NCBI GenBank assembly: GCA_048500275.1
Contig: JASNYI010000003.1
Location: 1,240,001-1,304,000, forward strand
DNA length: 64,000 nt
Source of the DNA: UBA5066 sp048500275
GTDB taxonomy: Bacteria; Acidobacteriota; Thermoanaerobaculia; UBA5066
Direction of reading: 5' to 3'
The position numbers were made by a program, and so were the translations under genes. Shown here piece by piece: positions 25,129 through 34,000 of this stretch. A model generated the notes under the pieces. That model worked only from the letters and a program-made list of their open reading frames with translations. It did not search any database and had not been told where the DNA came from. Within the stretch, counting starts at the first letter, position 1. The number at the start of each line of letters is the position of its first letter.

Positions 25129-26567
25129 CGCGCGTTCGGCACCCCCGCCTCGACCGGCCGGGCGTGGATCTCCGGCAGGTCCGCGACCGCGTACGCCATC
25201 GCCGCGAGGGCGGCGGCCGCCTTGTCCAGGGAGGCCGGTTCGATCTTGTCGAACGTGTCGTCCGCGGTGTGATGGCAGTCGAAGTAGCTCCCCGTTTCCT
25301 GCCTCAGGCCGAAGAGGGGAACGCCTGCGGGCGCCATCGGCGAGACGTCTGCGCCGCCGAGGCCCCCCTTCCGGAGCGCCCTCGCGCCGAGCGGCTCGAG
25401 GAGCCTCGCCACCGCCGCGAGGGCGGGCTCGAGCGAGTCCGCCGCGTTCCAGGAGAAGCCGAGGGGGGCGCCGGTCCCGCTGTCGGCCTCGAAGGCCCCG
25501 GCGTGCTTCGACAGCCGGGCCGCGTGGCGCGCGGCGTAGCCCTTGCCGCCCGTGAGACCGTTCTCCTCGTTCGCGAAGAGGACGACCCGGATCGTCCGCC
25601 GCGGCCTCCGCGGGCTCTCGGCGATGAGCCGCGCGGCCTCGACGGCGATCGCGCAGCCGGCCCCGTCGTCGACCGCCCCCGTTCCGAGGTCCCACGAGTC
25701 GAGGTGGCCCGAGACGACGACGACCTCGTCCGGCGCCTCTCTTCCCACCACCTCGCCGATCACGTTCGCCGACGTCGCCGGGGGAAGATTCCGGCAGCCG
25801 AGGACGAGGTTCACCGTCACGGGCCCGCGGGCGAGGAGCCGCTCGAGGAGGTCGGCGTCGGCGTGCGCGAGCGCGGCCGCCGGGATGCGGGGTCCCCCCT
25901 CGTCGTATCTCGTCGACCCGGTGTGTGCGAAGCGGCTCGTGGAGGTCCCCACGGACCGGACGAGGACGGCGAGCGCGCCGTGCGGGCCCGCCTTCGCGGC
26001 CCCGGACGTGCGGGCCCCGACGGTCGCGCCGTAGCCCGGGCCCTGGCCGCCCCTTCCCATCCGCTGGCTGAAATAGACGATCCGGCCGCGCACCGCGTCC
26101 GGGTCCGTCGCGAGCGCCTCCTCGAGCGCCGCGAGCGTCCTCATCTCGACGACGGGCGCCGTGACCCCTTCCGGCACGGTCCCGATGCTCCCGCCGAGCG
26201 CCGTCACGACGAGGCCCTGCGGGAACGGGGAGACGACCCGGGCCGCCTCGACGCCACGTTCCCACACCGTGACGGGGACCTCCTCGGCCCTCACGTTCGC
26301 GAAGCCGAGCTCGCGGAAGAGGGCGAGGCTCCACGCGACCGCGGCGCGGTCGCCCGGAGAGCCGGCGAGTCGCGGACCGACCTCGTCGGTGAGGCGCCGG
26401 ACCCACTCCGTCGCGCGGGTCGGCGTCGAGCCTTTCCCGGCGAGCGCCGCGACGGCGGCGCGCGTGGAGGCTGGAAGCGGGTCGGCCGGGTCTTCGGCGA
26501 GGGTGGGCCCCGGCGTCGTGGCGGCGAGGACGAGGAAAAGAGCCGGGAGGAGGAGGCGGCGCGTCAC
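25125..26567 (-). CDS. Secreted M28-family zinc peptidase
   Basis: A 480-residue protein with a signal peptide (about 1-24, ending TLA). Residues about 120-250 form a PA-like insert. The metallopeptidase core has SGHLDSWDLGTGAVDDGAGC (His and bridging Asp), the FANEENGLTGGKGY catalytic Glu pair, EADSGTG and the last zinc ligand in FDCHHTADDTFD. The layout resembles carboxypeptidase Q (plasma glutamate carboxypeptidase), so cleavage of dipeptides or N-terminal residues in the periplasm is likely. Its end overlaps copA by four bases, an odd pairing for the functions. Confidence 0.9.
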   Translation of the reverse strand: MTRRLLLPALFLVLAATTPGPTLAEDPADPLPASTRAAVAALAGKGSTPTRATEWVRRLTDEVGPRLAGSPGDRAAVAWSLALFRELGFANVRAEEVPVTVWERGVEAARVVSPFPQGLVVTALGGSIGTVPEGVTAPVVEMRTLAALEEALATDPDAVRGRIVYFSQRMGRGGQGPGYGATVGARTSGAAKAGPHGALAVLVRSVGTSTSRFAHTGSTRYDEGGPRIPAAALAHADADLLERLLARGPVTVNLVLGCRNLPPATSANVIGEVVGREAPDEVVVVSGHLDSWDLGTGAVDDGAGCAIAVEAARLIAESPRRPRRTIRVVLFANEENGLTGGKGYAARHAARLSKHAGAFEADSGTGAPLGFSWNAADSLEPALAAVARLLEPLGARALRKGGLGGADVSPMAPAGVPLFGLRQETGSYFDCHHTADDTFDKIEPASLDKAAAALAAMAYAVADLPEIHARPVEAGVPNAR

Positions 26568-26651
26568 GGGACGGGAGTGTACGGAACCCCGGGAGGTCGA
26601 GACGCGGAGTGTGGTCGTTCCCGCTCGGCGCGCGCGGAGAGGAAGGACGGC

Positions 26652-28382
26652 TCAGCCCTGCACGGACCACTTGCCCGACGGCGTCTGCCGAACGATTCGG
26701 GCGGGCTTCTCCGTCCGGGTCTTCTGCTTGGCCTCGTAGAGCGCCCGGTCCGCGTCCCGAAGGAGATCCTCGGGAGTCCGGTGGCGTGCCAGGTCGAACA
26801 GCTCCGTCCCTACGGACGCGCCCTCGAGGAACCCGGCGGTCTCGGCGGAGAGCGCCGCCCCCACCGCGGACCGGAGCCGGGCGGCGAGCACGGGGAGGGT
26901 CTCGGCGTCCACCTCGCCCACGACGACGGCGTACTCGTCGCCGCCGTAGCGCGCGACGAGGTCCTGCGGCCGGGAGGCGTCCTGCAGCGCGCGGGCGACG
27001 CGCAGGAGGACGCGGTCCCCGGCCAGGAGGCCACGGGCGTCGTTCCACTCCTTGAACCGGTCGAGGTCCGCCAGGAGGAGCCCGAACCCGCGCCCCCTTC
27101 CCCGCCGGAGCGCCTCTCCCCGTTCGGCGATCTCGGCGTAGAGGGCGTCGCGGTTCCAGAGGCGCGTCCCCGGGTCCGTGAGGCCCGCGAGCCGGTACCT
27201 GCGTACTTCCTCTGACACCCTCCAGAGGACCGTCGCCGCCAGGCCGAGGAAGAGGAGGCCGAGGAGGACGGTGCGCGGGGCCGTCCCGAGGCTGGCCGGG
27301 CCCGTCCCCGGCACGAGCCCCGCGACCGGGACGGCCGCGGCCAGGAATGCGACGTGCCCGAGGAGGTCCGTTCGGGCGCTCCGCCGTCCGCGGCGTACGG
27401 CGACGGCCGCCCGGACGAGGAGGTCGAGAAGGAGCGCCGCGAAGGCCCAGCGGAAGACCTGGAGAGGGACGACGAAGCTCTCCACCCCCGGCAGGACCGG
27501 CGCGAGAAGGCCGAGCAGGCCGAACGCGGGGAGGAGGGCCCGGTACGCCGGCGGGACGCCCGCGCCGAGGAACCGGAGCATCGCGAGGCAGTAGCAGATC
27601 GCCATCCCGACGAGGACGACGAGGCCGCCCCGGAAGACGGCACCCGTTGAGAGGCTCGCCTCGCCCCAGACCGAGTGCCCCGTCATCGCGTAGAGGCCCA
27701 GCGCCGAGGCGAAGCCGGCGAAGAGGAGGTAGTCGCCCGGGCTCCGAGCGTGAAAGGCGAAGAGGACGAGGAGGACCGAGACGACGAGGCAGGTCCCGAG
27801 GAAGAGGACGAGGCTCTGGTCGCGGTGCGACTGCTCGCGTGCGAGGAGATCGAGCCTCGAGACGACGGGAGGGTCGCGGAAGACGGAGCCGTCCCGCTTC
27901 CCGCGCCAGACGCGCAGGACGAGCTCGCGCGGCCCGGCGGCGTCGACACGGTCCGTCGGGAGCGGGTAGAGGCGCGCGACGAAATGGGCGGTGTCGGACG
28001 CGGGCGGGAACTCCCCCAGGCCGCCGATCCTCACGCCGTCGAACCAGGCCTCGTCGACGTCCCGGATGCCGGTCGCTGCGAAGGCGAGCGGCTGGCCGAC
28101 GAACGGCGAGAGATCGAGGAGGATCCGGTACCAGCGGACCCCCTCCCGCGCCGCCTGGTCCCTCATCGGGTCGGCGGGGCGGAAATCGAGGCGGTCGATC
28201 CCGGCGATCCCGTCGGGCGGGTCGCCGTCGGCCGCGCGCCAGCCGGTCGAGAGGACGAGCGGAAGGCCTGCCGGGTCCGGCGCCGAGGCGGCCCGGGCCG
28301 CGAGCGCGATCGGACCCAGCGCCACGAACACCGCGACGAGGGCGACGGGCGCGCGTCGCGCGAGGCTTCGCGGCCCGGCCAT
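26652..28382 (-). CDS. Membrane diguanylate cyclase with periplasmic sensor and seven-helix region
   Basis: A 576-residue protein. A signal segment (1-33) is followed by a periplasmic beta-rich sensor (about 40-180) and about seven to eight membrane helices (190-390), the 7TMR-DISM-like layout. A C-terminal GGDEF domain follows (TDPGTRLWNRDALYAEIAE, LLADLDRFKEWNDARG, ARYGGDEYAVVV). The active-site loop reads GGDEY rather than GGDEF, a tolerated change. RPQD, five residues upstream, forms the inhibitory site. It should make c-di-GMP in response to an external ligand. Start ATG at 28382, two bases after the stop of the LD-carboxypeptidase gene. Confidence 0.9.
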   Translation of the reverse strand: MAGPRSLARRAPVALVAVFVALGPIALAARAASAPDPAGLPLVLSTGWRAADGDPPDGIAGIDRLDFRPADPMRDQAAREGVRWYRILLDLSPFVGQPLAFAATGIRDVDEAWFDGVRIGGLGEFPPASDTAHFVARLYPLPTDRVDAAGPRELVLRVWRGKRDGSVFRDPPVVSRLDLLAREQSHRDQSLVLFLGTCLVVSVLLVLFAFHARSPGDYLLFAGFASALGLYAMTGHSVWGEASLSTGAVFRGGLVVLVGMAICYCLAMLRFLGAGVPPAYRALLPAFGLLGLLAPVLPGVESFVVPLQVFRWAFAALLLDLLVRAAVAVRRGRRSARTDLLGHVAFLAAAVPVAGLVPGTGPASLGTAPRTVLLGLLFLGLAATVLWRVSEEVRRYRLAGLTDPGTRLWNRDALYAEIAERGEALRRGRGRGFGLLLADLDRFKEWNDARGLLAGDRVLLRVARALQDASRPQDLVARYGGDEYAVVVGEVDAETLPVLAARLRSAVGAALSAETAGFLEGASVGTELFDLARHRTPEDLLRDADRALYEAKQKTRTEKPARIVRQTPSGKWSVQG

Positions 28383-28384
28383 CG

Positions 28385-29443
28385 TCAGGTGACCGCGGGC
28401 TCGAGGAGCGTCAGCGTCCCCGTCGCCACGTCCAGCTCGGCGAGGACCCCGACCGGGAAGGTCGACTTGTCGGCCACGTGCCCGAACCTGAGGCCGGCGA
28501 GAACCGGAACGCCGAGCTTCCCCAGCCGGTCGGCGACGACCTCCTGCCAGGTCCACGTCCCCTGGAAGCTCCCCTTGTCCGCGGGGCCGCAGTCCTTGAA
28601 CTTCCCGAAGACGATCCCCGCGCACTTGTCGAGCCTCCCCGTGAGGACGAAGTGGGTGAGCCAGCGGTCGATCCGGTACGGCTCCTCCCCGACCTCCTCG
28701 AGAAAGAGGACGGAGCCGGCGAGCGGCGGCTCCCACGGCGTTCCGACGAGCGTCGAGAAGACGCTGATGTTCCCGCCGACGAGCCGCCCGCGCCCGGTGC
28801 CGGGGGCGATCCGGCGGAGGCGGTCCTCGCGGTCGACGAATCCCTCCCTCGGCTCGACGGGGGGGGCGGCCGCGACGACGCCCGCGGGCTCCGCCGAGAA
28901 AACGACCCGCTTCAGCTCGGCGAGCGAGTACTCGGAGAGGTTCTCGGCGCAGTTCGGCGCGTGGAACGTGACGAGCCCCGTGCGGGCGTGGATCCCGTTC
29001 AGGATCGCCGTGATGTCGCTGAAGCCGAGGAGCGCCTTCGGGTTCTTCCGGATCGCCTCCCAGTCGAGGAGCGGCAGGAGGCGCCCCGAGCCGTAGCCGC
29101 CCCGGATGCACCAGATCGCGTCGACCGAGGGGTCGCGGAAGGCGGCGTTCAGGTCCGCGGCGCGCTCCTCGTCCGTCCCGGCGAGATACATCGTCTGGCG
29201 GGCCGCGGCGGGCATCCTCTTCGGGACGAGCCCGAGCGAGGCGACCACCTCCTCGGCGATGACGTTCGCCTCCACGTCGGCCGCGGGGCTGGCCGGGGAG
29301 ACGAGGGCGACCCGGGACCCGGGCGCGAGCGCCTTCGGGCGGACGGGCCCGGCGGGCGGCGCCGCGGCCCGGGCGGCTCGCGGCAGGGCCAGGAAGGCCG
29401 AGGCGAGGGAGGCGTCGGCGAGGAGGCTCCGGCGGGTTCTCAC
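28385..29443 (-). CDS. LD-carboxypeptidase (peptidase S66 family)
   Basis: A 352-residue protein with an N-terminal TRRSLLADASL segment that resembles a Tat signal. The S66 core is present: SRVALVSPASPAAD, IWCIRGGYGSGRLLPLLDW, the nucleophile in LLGFSDITAIL, FLEEVGEEPYRIDR with the catalytic Glu, and GLRFGHVADK with the catalytic His. Family members (LdcA) remove the terminal D-Ala from muropeptide tetrapeptides in recycling, usually in the cytoplasm, so an exported version is notable. GTG start at 29443. Divergent from lysA. Confidence 0.9.
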   Translation of the reverse strand: MRTRRSLLADASLASAFLALPRAARAAAPPAGPVRPKALAPGSRVALVSPASPAADVEANVIAEEVVASLGLVPKRMPAAARQTMYLAGTDEERAADLNAAFRDPSVDAIWCIRGGYGSGRLLPLLDWEAIRKNPKALLGFSDITAILNGIHARTGLVTFHAPNCAENLSEYSLAELKRVVFSAEPAGVVAAAPPVEPREGFVDREDRLRRIAPGTGRGRLVGGNISVFSTLVGTPWEPPLAGSVLFLEEVGEEPYRIDRWLTHFVLTGRLDKCAGIVFGKFKDCGPADKGSFQGTWTWQEVVADRLGKLGVPVLAGLRFGHVADKSTFPVGVLAELDVATGTLTLLEPAVT

Positions 29444-29596
29444 GGGCGAATTCTATGCGCGGCTTCTGGACCCCCGTCGCCGCGGGCCGCAGAATCGTCG
29501 GCGTCCCATGAGCAGCCTGCCTTGCGCCCCGCCTGCCGTCCCGGCCCGCCGCCGTCCCCCGTCCCCCCTTCCTACGCTCCCCCGGAGGAGGGCGGC

Positions 29597-30898
29597 TTGA
29601 GCCTCCGCGAGGGACTCCTTCGCGTCCGCGCCGGCGAGGCGGCCCATCCCGCCGCGGTCGCCGCCTTCTCCCTCCTCGCGGCCGAGCACGGGACGCCGCT
29701 CTACGTCTACGACGCCGGGACGATCCGGGAGAACGCCCGCGCGCTGCGGGACGCCTTCGCCCCCCGGTTCCGCCGCCTCAAGCTCCGCTACGCGCTGAAG
29801 GCGAACACGAACGTCTCGATCGTGAGGCTCCTCCTCGGCGAGGGGCTCGCCCCCGAGGTCGTCTCCGAGGGGGAGATCCGGGCCGCCCTTCGCGCCGGCG
29901 CGAAGGGGAGCGACGTCCTCTTCACCTCCTCCTCCAAGAGCCCCTCCGAGATCGAGTTCGCCCTCCTCAACGACGTCGTCCTGAACGTCGACAACCTCGA
30001 CGAGCTCGCCCAGGCCTCAGCCGCCGCGACGCGCCTCGGGAAGACCGCCCGGATCTCCTTCCGGATCAACCCGGGCGTCGACCCCGACACGCTTCACCAG
30101 ATCAACACCGGCATCCCCGAGTCGAAGTTCGGCGTCCACCTCGACGGCGGGAACGCGCGACGCGCCTACGAGGCCGCGAGGGCCCTCCCGGCCCTCGCGA
30201 TCGAGGGAGTCCACTGCCACATCGGGTCGCAGATCACCGACCCGTCCGGCTACGAGAAGACCGCACGAAAGATGCTCGGCTTCGCGCGGGAGCTGAAGGA
30301 CGGCCTCGGCCTGACGCTCTCCTTCGTCGACCTCGGCGGCGGCCTAGGAATTCCCTTCCGGGACGGCCAGACGGTGATGAGCGCCGCGGACCTCGCGGCG
30401 GCGCTCCAGCCGATCTGGGACGAGGAGATCGCCCTCCTCGGGTACGAGCCGGAGCTCTGGGTCGAGCCGGGGCGCTTTCTCGTGGCCCAGTCGGGGGTGA
30501 TGGTCGCCCGGGTCAACTCCGTGAAGACGACGCCCGTGAAGACCTTCGTGAACGTCGACGCCGGCTTCAACACGCTCATGCGGCCGGCGCTCTACGGCGC
30601 CGAGCACCGCGTCCGCCTCGTCGGCAAGGACGGCCCGCCGATGCTCCTCGACGTCGCGGGGGACGTCTGCGAGACGGGCGACATCCTCGCCGAGGGGAGG
30701 CTCCTCCCGCGGCCCGAACCGGGCGACCTCGTCGTCTTCCTCGACGCCGGCGCCTACGGCTTCGCGATGGCGAGCGAGTACAACGCGCGCCCCCTCCCGG
30801 CTGAGATCCTCGTCGACGGCGAGGAGGTCCGCGTCATCCGGCGCCGAGGGACGTTCGAGGAGCTGTTCCGGGGCGAGCCGGACCCGGCGACCGCCTAA
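29597..30898 (+). CDS. lysA: Diaminopimelate decarboxylase
   Basis: A 433-residue PLP enzyme that converts meso-diaminopimelate to lysine. The PLP lysine lies in LRYALKANTNVSIV. HCHIGSQI, FVDLGGGLGIPF, WVEPGRFLVA, GDVCETGDILA (the specificity cysteine) and DAGAYGFAMASEYNARPLP complete the fold-type III alanine racemase/ornithine decarboxylase-like pattern. I choose TTG at 29597 because a GGAGGAGGG site lies just upstream and no ATG is available. The length is normal for LysA. Confidence 0.95.
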   Translation: MSLREGLLRVRAGEAAHPAAVAAFSLLAAEHGTPLYVYDAGTIRENARALRDAFAPRFRRLKLRYALKANTNVSIVRLLLGEGLAPEVVSEGEIRAALRAGAKGSDVLFTSSSKSPSEIEFALLNDVVLNVDNLDELAQASAAATRLGKTARISFRINPGVDPDTLHQINTGIPESKFGVHLDGGNARRAYEAARALPALAIEGVHCHIGSQITDPSGYEKTARKMLGFARELKDGLGLTLSFVDLGGGLGIPFRDGQTVMSAADLAAALQPIWDEEIALLGYEPELWVEPGRFLVAQSGVMVARVNSVKTTPVKTFVNVDAGFNTLMRPALYGAEHRVRLVGKDGPPMLLDVAGDVCETGDILAEGRLLPRPEPGDLVVFLDAGAYGFAMASEYNARPLPAEILVDGEEVRVIRRRGTFEELFRGEPDPATA

Positions 30899-30940
30899 GC
30901 CGCTCCCGTTCCCCGGCTCCCTCCTTCGGCGGCCCCGCAC

Positions 30941-30965
30941 GATGCGGATCGATGTGATCCGCATC
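30941..30965. repeat. Perfect 10-bp inverted repeat, operator-like
   Basis: GATGCGGATC and GATCCGCATC are exact reverse complements separated by GATGT. It lies 43 bases after the lysA stop and 44 bases before a TAGGAT hexamer upstream of the large secreted gene. There is no T run, so it could be a regulator binding site or a weak terminator. Confidence 0.5.
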
Positions 30966-31008
30966 ATACGTCCGACCCCTTCGCAACTCCCCTCCCCGGA
31001 AGCCGGGC

Positions 31009-31014
31009 TAGGAT
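31009..31014 (+). promoter_or_regulatory. Possible -10 box of the beta-propeller gene
   Basis: TAGGAT lies about 70 bases before the ATG at 31084 in an otherwise GC-rich region, which would leave a leader of about 60 bases that contains the GGGAGG site. No convincing -35 box is seen. Confidence 0.3.
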
Positions 31015-31083
31015 CCCGGCAAACGAGAGCTCCATGAAGAATGCCGGGGCCGGCCCAGAGGCCGCCCCTTGCGGGAGGCATAC

Positions 31084-34000
31084 ATGCGTCGCACCGCGCC
31101 CGTCACGCTTTCCCTCGCCACGGCCCTCTTCCTCGCATTCCCGGCTCCGGCCGCGCCCCCGTCCTCTCCGCCCGTCCTCGACGGCCCGATCGCGCACTCC
31201 GGAAGGCGGAACGTCCCGAACCTCCTCCTCGTCGGCGCACCGATAGGGAAGGCGCAGAAGAAGGAGGCGACGCACGAGGGTCGGACTTACTGGGAGGCCC
31301 GTCGCGAGTGGGAGCAGCTCGAGCGGGCCGAGCTCCCTGCCGCACCCATCCTCCGGTCGGTGTCCGCGGAGATATACCGCGAGAGGCTCCGCCAGAGGAC
31401 CCAGGACGGCGGACCGCAGCCGCTCAACGCCACCCTCGCCGCCGTCGGCTGGAAGTCCCTCGGCCCGACGACGGACGCCGGGCGCGTCCGCGACTACTCC
31501 TTCACGGCCGACGGGAGCAGGCTCTACGCCGCCACCGCGAATGGCGGTATCTGGATGCTGACCCGGCAGGGCGGTCCCGGCGCCGACTACGGCAACCCGG
31601 TGAACCTCACCGACGACCTCCCCCTCCTCACCTTCGGGGCCGTCGCCGTCGCCCCGTCCAACCAGAACGTCGTCTACGCCGCGACGGGGGAGCAGTCGCC
31701 GATGAGCGGCTCGCAGGTCCTCGGCCTCGGGACCCTCCGGTCGACGGACGGCGGCTCGACCTGGAGCTTCAACACGACCTCCGTCACGGGAGGCGCCTTC
31801 GACGTCATCCCCTCGCAGTACTCGTACGACCTCGACGTCCACCCGACGAACCCCGACGACGTCCTCCTCGGAACTTTCAACGGAATCTTCCGGTCGAAGG
31901 ACGGCGGCCGCACCTGGGTGAACCGGCTTCCGGCGGCGGGCAACAACCTCCTCGAGATGAGACGTCAGGGGGTGAACCTGGCCCGCAGCCCGGCGAACGC
32001 GAACGTGATCTGGGCCGGGCTCTGGGGCGGCCTCGCCTTCTCCTCCGACGGCGGCGACACCTGGCAGGTCGCCTTCGAGGACATCGCCCAGCAGGTCGGC
32101 TTCGGCGGCATCCCGATCCGCTCCCTCGTCGCGATCGCGCCGTCGAACCCGAACCGGATCTACTGGTTCGTCGCCGGGTACGACGCCCAGCGCGGCTACT
32201 CCCAGGTCGGCGTCTTCCGGAGCGACAACGGCGGCCAGAACTGGGGGACGGCCCTCGGCCCGCCCCAGGGCCAGGGCTACCCGCTCATCGCGGGGACGCA
32301 GGGGTGGACCTTCCTCGGCCTCGCCGTCGACCCGACGAACCCCGACCGCGTCATCGCCGGAGGCCTCGACACCTGGAGGTCCGAGGACGGCGGCCTCTCC
32401 TGGACCCAGATCTCGCAGTGGACCCTCCCCGAGCGGCACCCGCAGTTCAACCACGCCGACGTAAACGTCATCACCTTCGAGCCGGGGCGATCCGTCTTCT
32501 GGATGGGGACGGACGGCGGCCTCTTCCGCTCGGTCGACGGCGGCCGGTCCTTCATCTGGAAGAACGACGGGGTCGTCGCCCGGATGTTCTCCTCCCTCGC
32601 GCAGCACCCGACCGACCCCTACCGTCTCTACGCCGGGACGCAGGACAACGGGACGATGAGGCTCTCCGGAGACAGCACGTCGGCCTGGAAGAAGATCTTC
32701 TACGGGGACGGCTACGACTGCGCCGTCAACTACCAGGACCCGAACATCGTCTACGCGACGAACTTCAGCGGCTACACCTCGCGGGCCGACGACGGGGGAG
32801 AGAGCGAGGAGTCGTTCCGCCTCACCACCTGCCCGCCCGACGCGCAGACCACCTCCCAGTGCACAGTGCCGCCCGTCACGTCGTTCCGGTCGCGTCTCGC
32901 GATGGACCCGGTCGATCCGAGGGTCCTCTACACGATGACCGACCGGATCTACCGGACCTCGAACGGGGCCGCCACGGCGGCCGACTGGCAGCCGGTCTAC
33001 GCCGAGTACTTCTGCTCCGACGGCATCTCCACGCAGCCCTGCCCCCAGGCCCAGAAGAGCTACGCGAGCTGCTCGTCGATCTCGATCAAGCCGACGGACC
33101 GCGGCCGCGTCGCCTTCGGCACGGCCGCCGGCTACGTCGTCTACACCCTGAACGGCTTCCAGAACGCCTCACTCCTGAACCTCGGCAGCCAGGTCAACGC
33201 CATCGCCTGGGACCCCTCCGACCCGAACGCCTTCTTCGTCGGCCTCGAGAGCGCCACGGAGCTGATCCAGGGGCAGGGCCGGCACGTCATCTGGCGGATC
33301 GCCGCCCTCGACCAGCAGCAGAAGACTGCGGCGGTGGCGAGCGCCGGCATCGGGGTCCCGGTGACCTACGCGGGCGGCTCGTTCACCTTCTTCGCCCCCG
33401 TCGACAGCCTCGCCATCTCTCCCGTGAACCCGAACCTGATGTTCGCCGGCACGAAGTACGGCATCTTCCGCTCGACCGACAAGGCCCAGAGCTGGAGCCG
33501 GTTCGGGGACGACTTCCCGGCCACCTGGGTCTCCTACCTCCTCTTCTCCCCGGACGGCACGAAGCTCCGCGCGGCGACCTGGGGCCGCGGGATGTGGGAG
33601 ATCAACCCTTCCGGCGGCGCGCCCGGATCGACTTCGCCCCCCACCGCCGACTTCACCTTCAGCCCCGAGGCCCCCAAGCCGGGGCAGACGGTCTCCTTCT
33701 CCGACCGGTCGCAGGGGGGCGCCGCGAGCTGGAACTGGAGCTTCGGAGACGGCACGACCTCGACGTCTCAGAACCCCGTGAAGGTCTGGGCGGGTCCCGG
33801 GAGCTACTCCGTGACCCTGACCGTCACCAACGCGGCGGGGAGCCGCTCGGTCACGAAAGGGGTCACCGTCTCCTACGGCTCGACCGGCACCGGCGACGCC
33901 TACACCTACCTCCTGCCGATCGTCCTGACGTCGAGCGGCGCCGGCGGAGCGTTCTTCACCTCCGAGCTGACGTTGACGAACCGCTCCGGGAGGACGCTCA

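Noticed and set aside
22840..27048. 1,402-residue minus-strand frame that includes the copper ATPase
   Set aside because: The real protein starts at 25128. The upstream half is Arg/Gly-rich and lies over the M28 peptidase gene.
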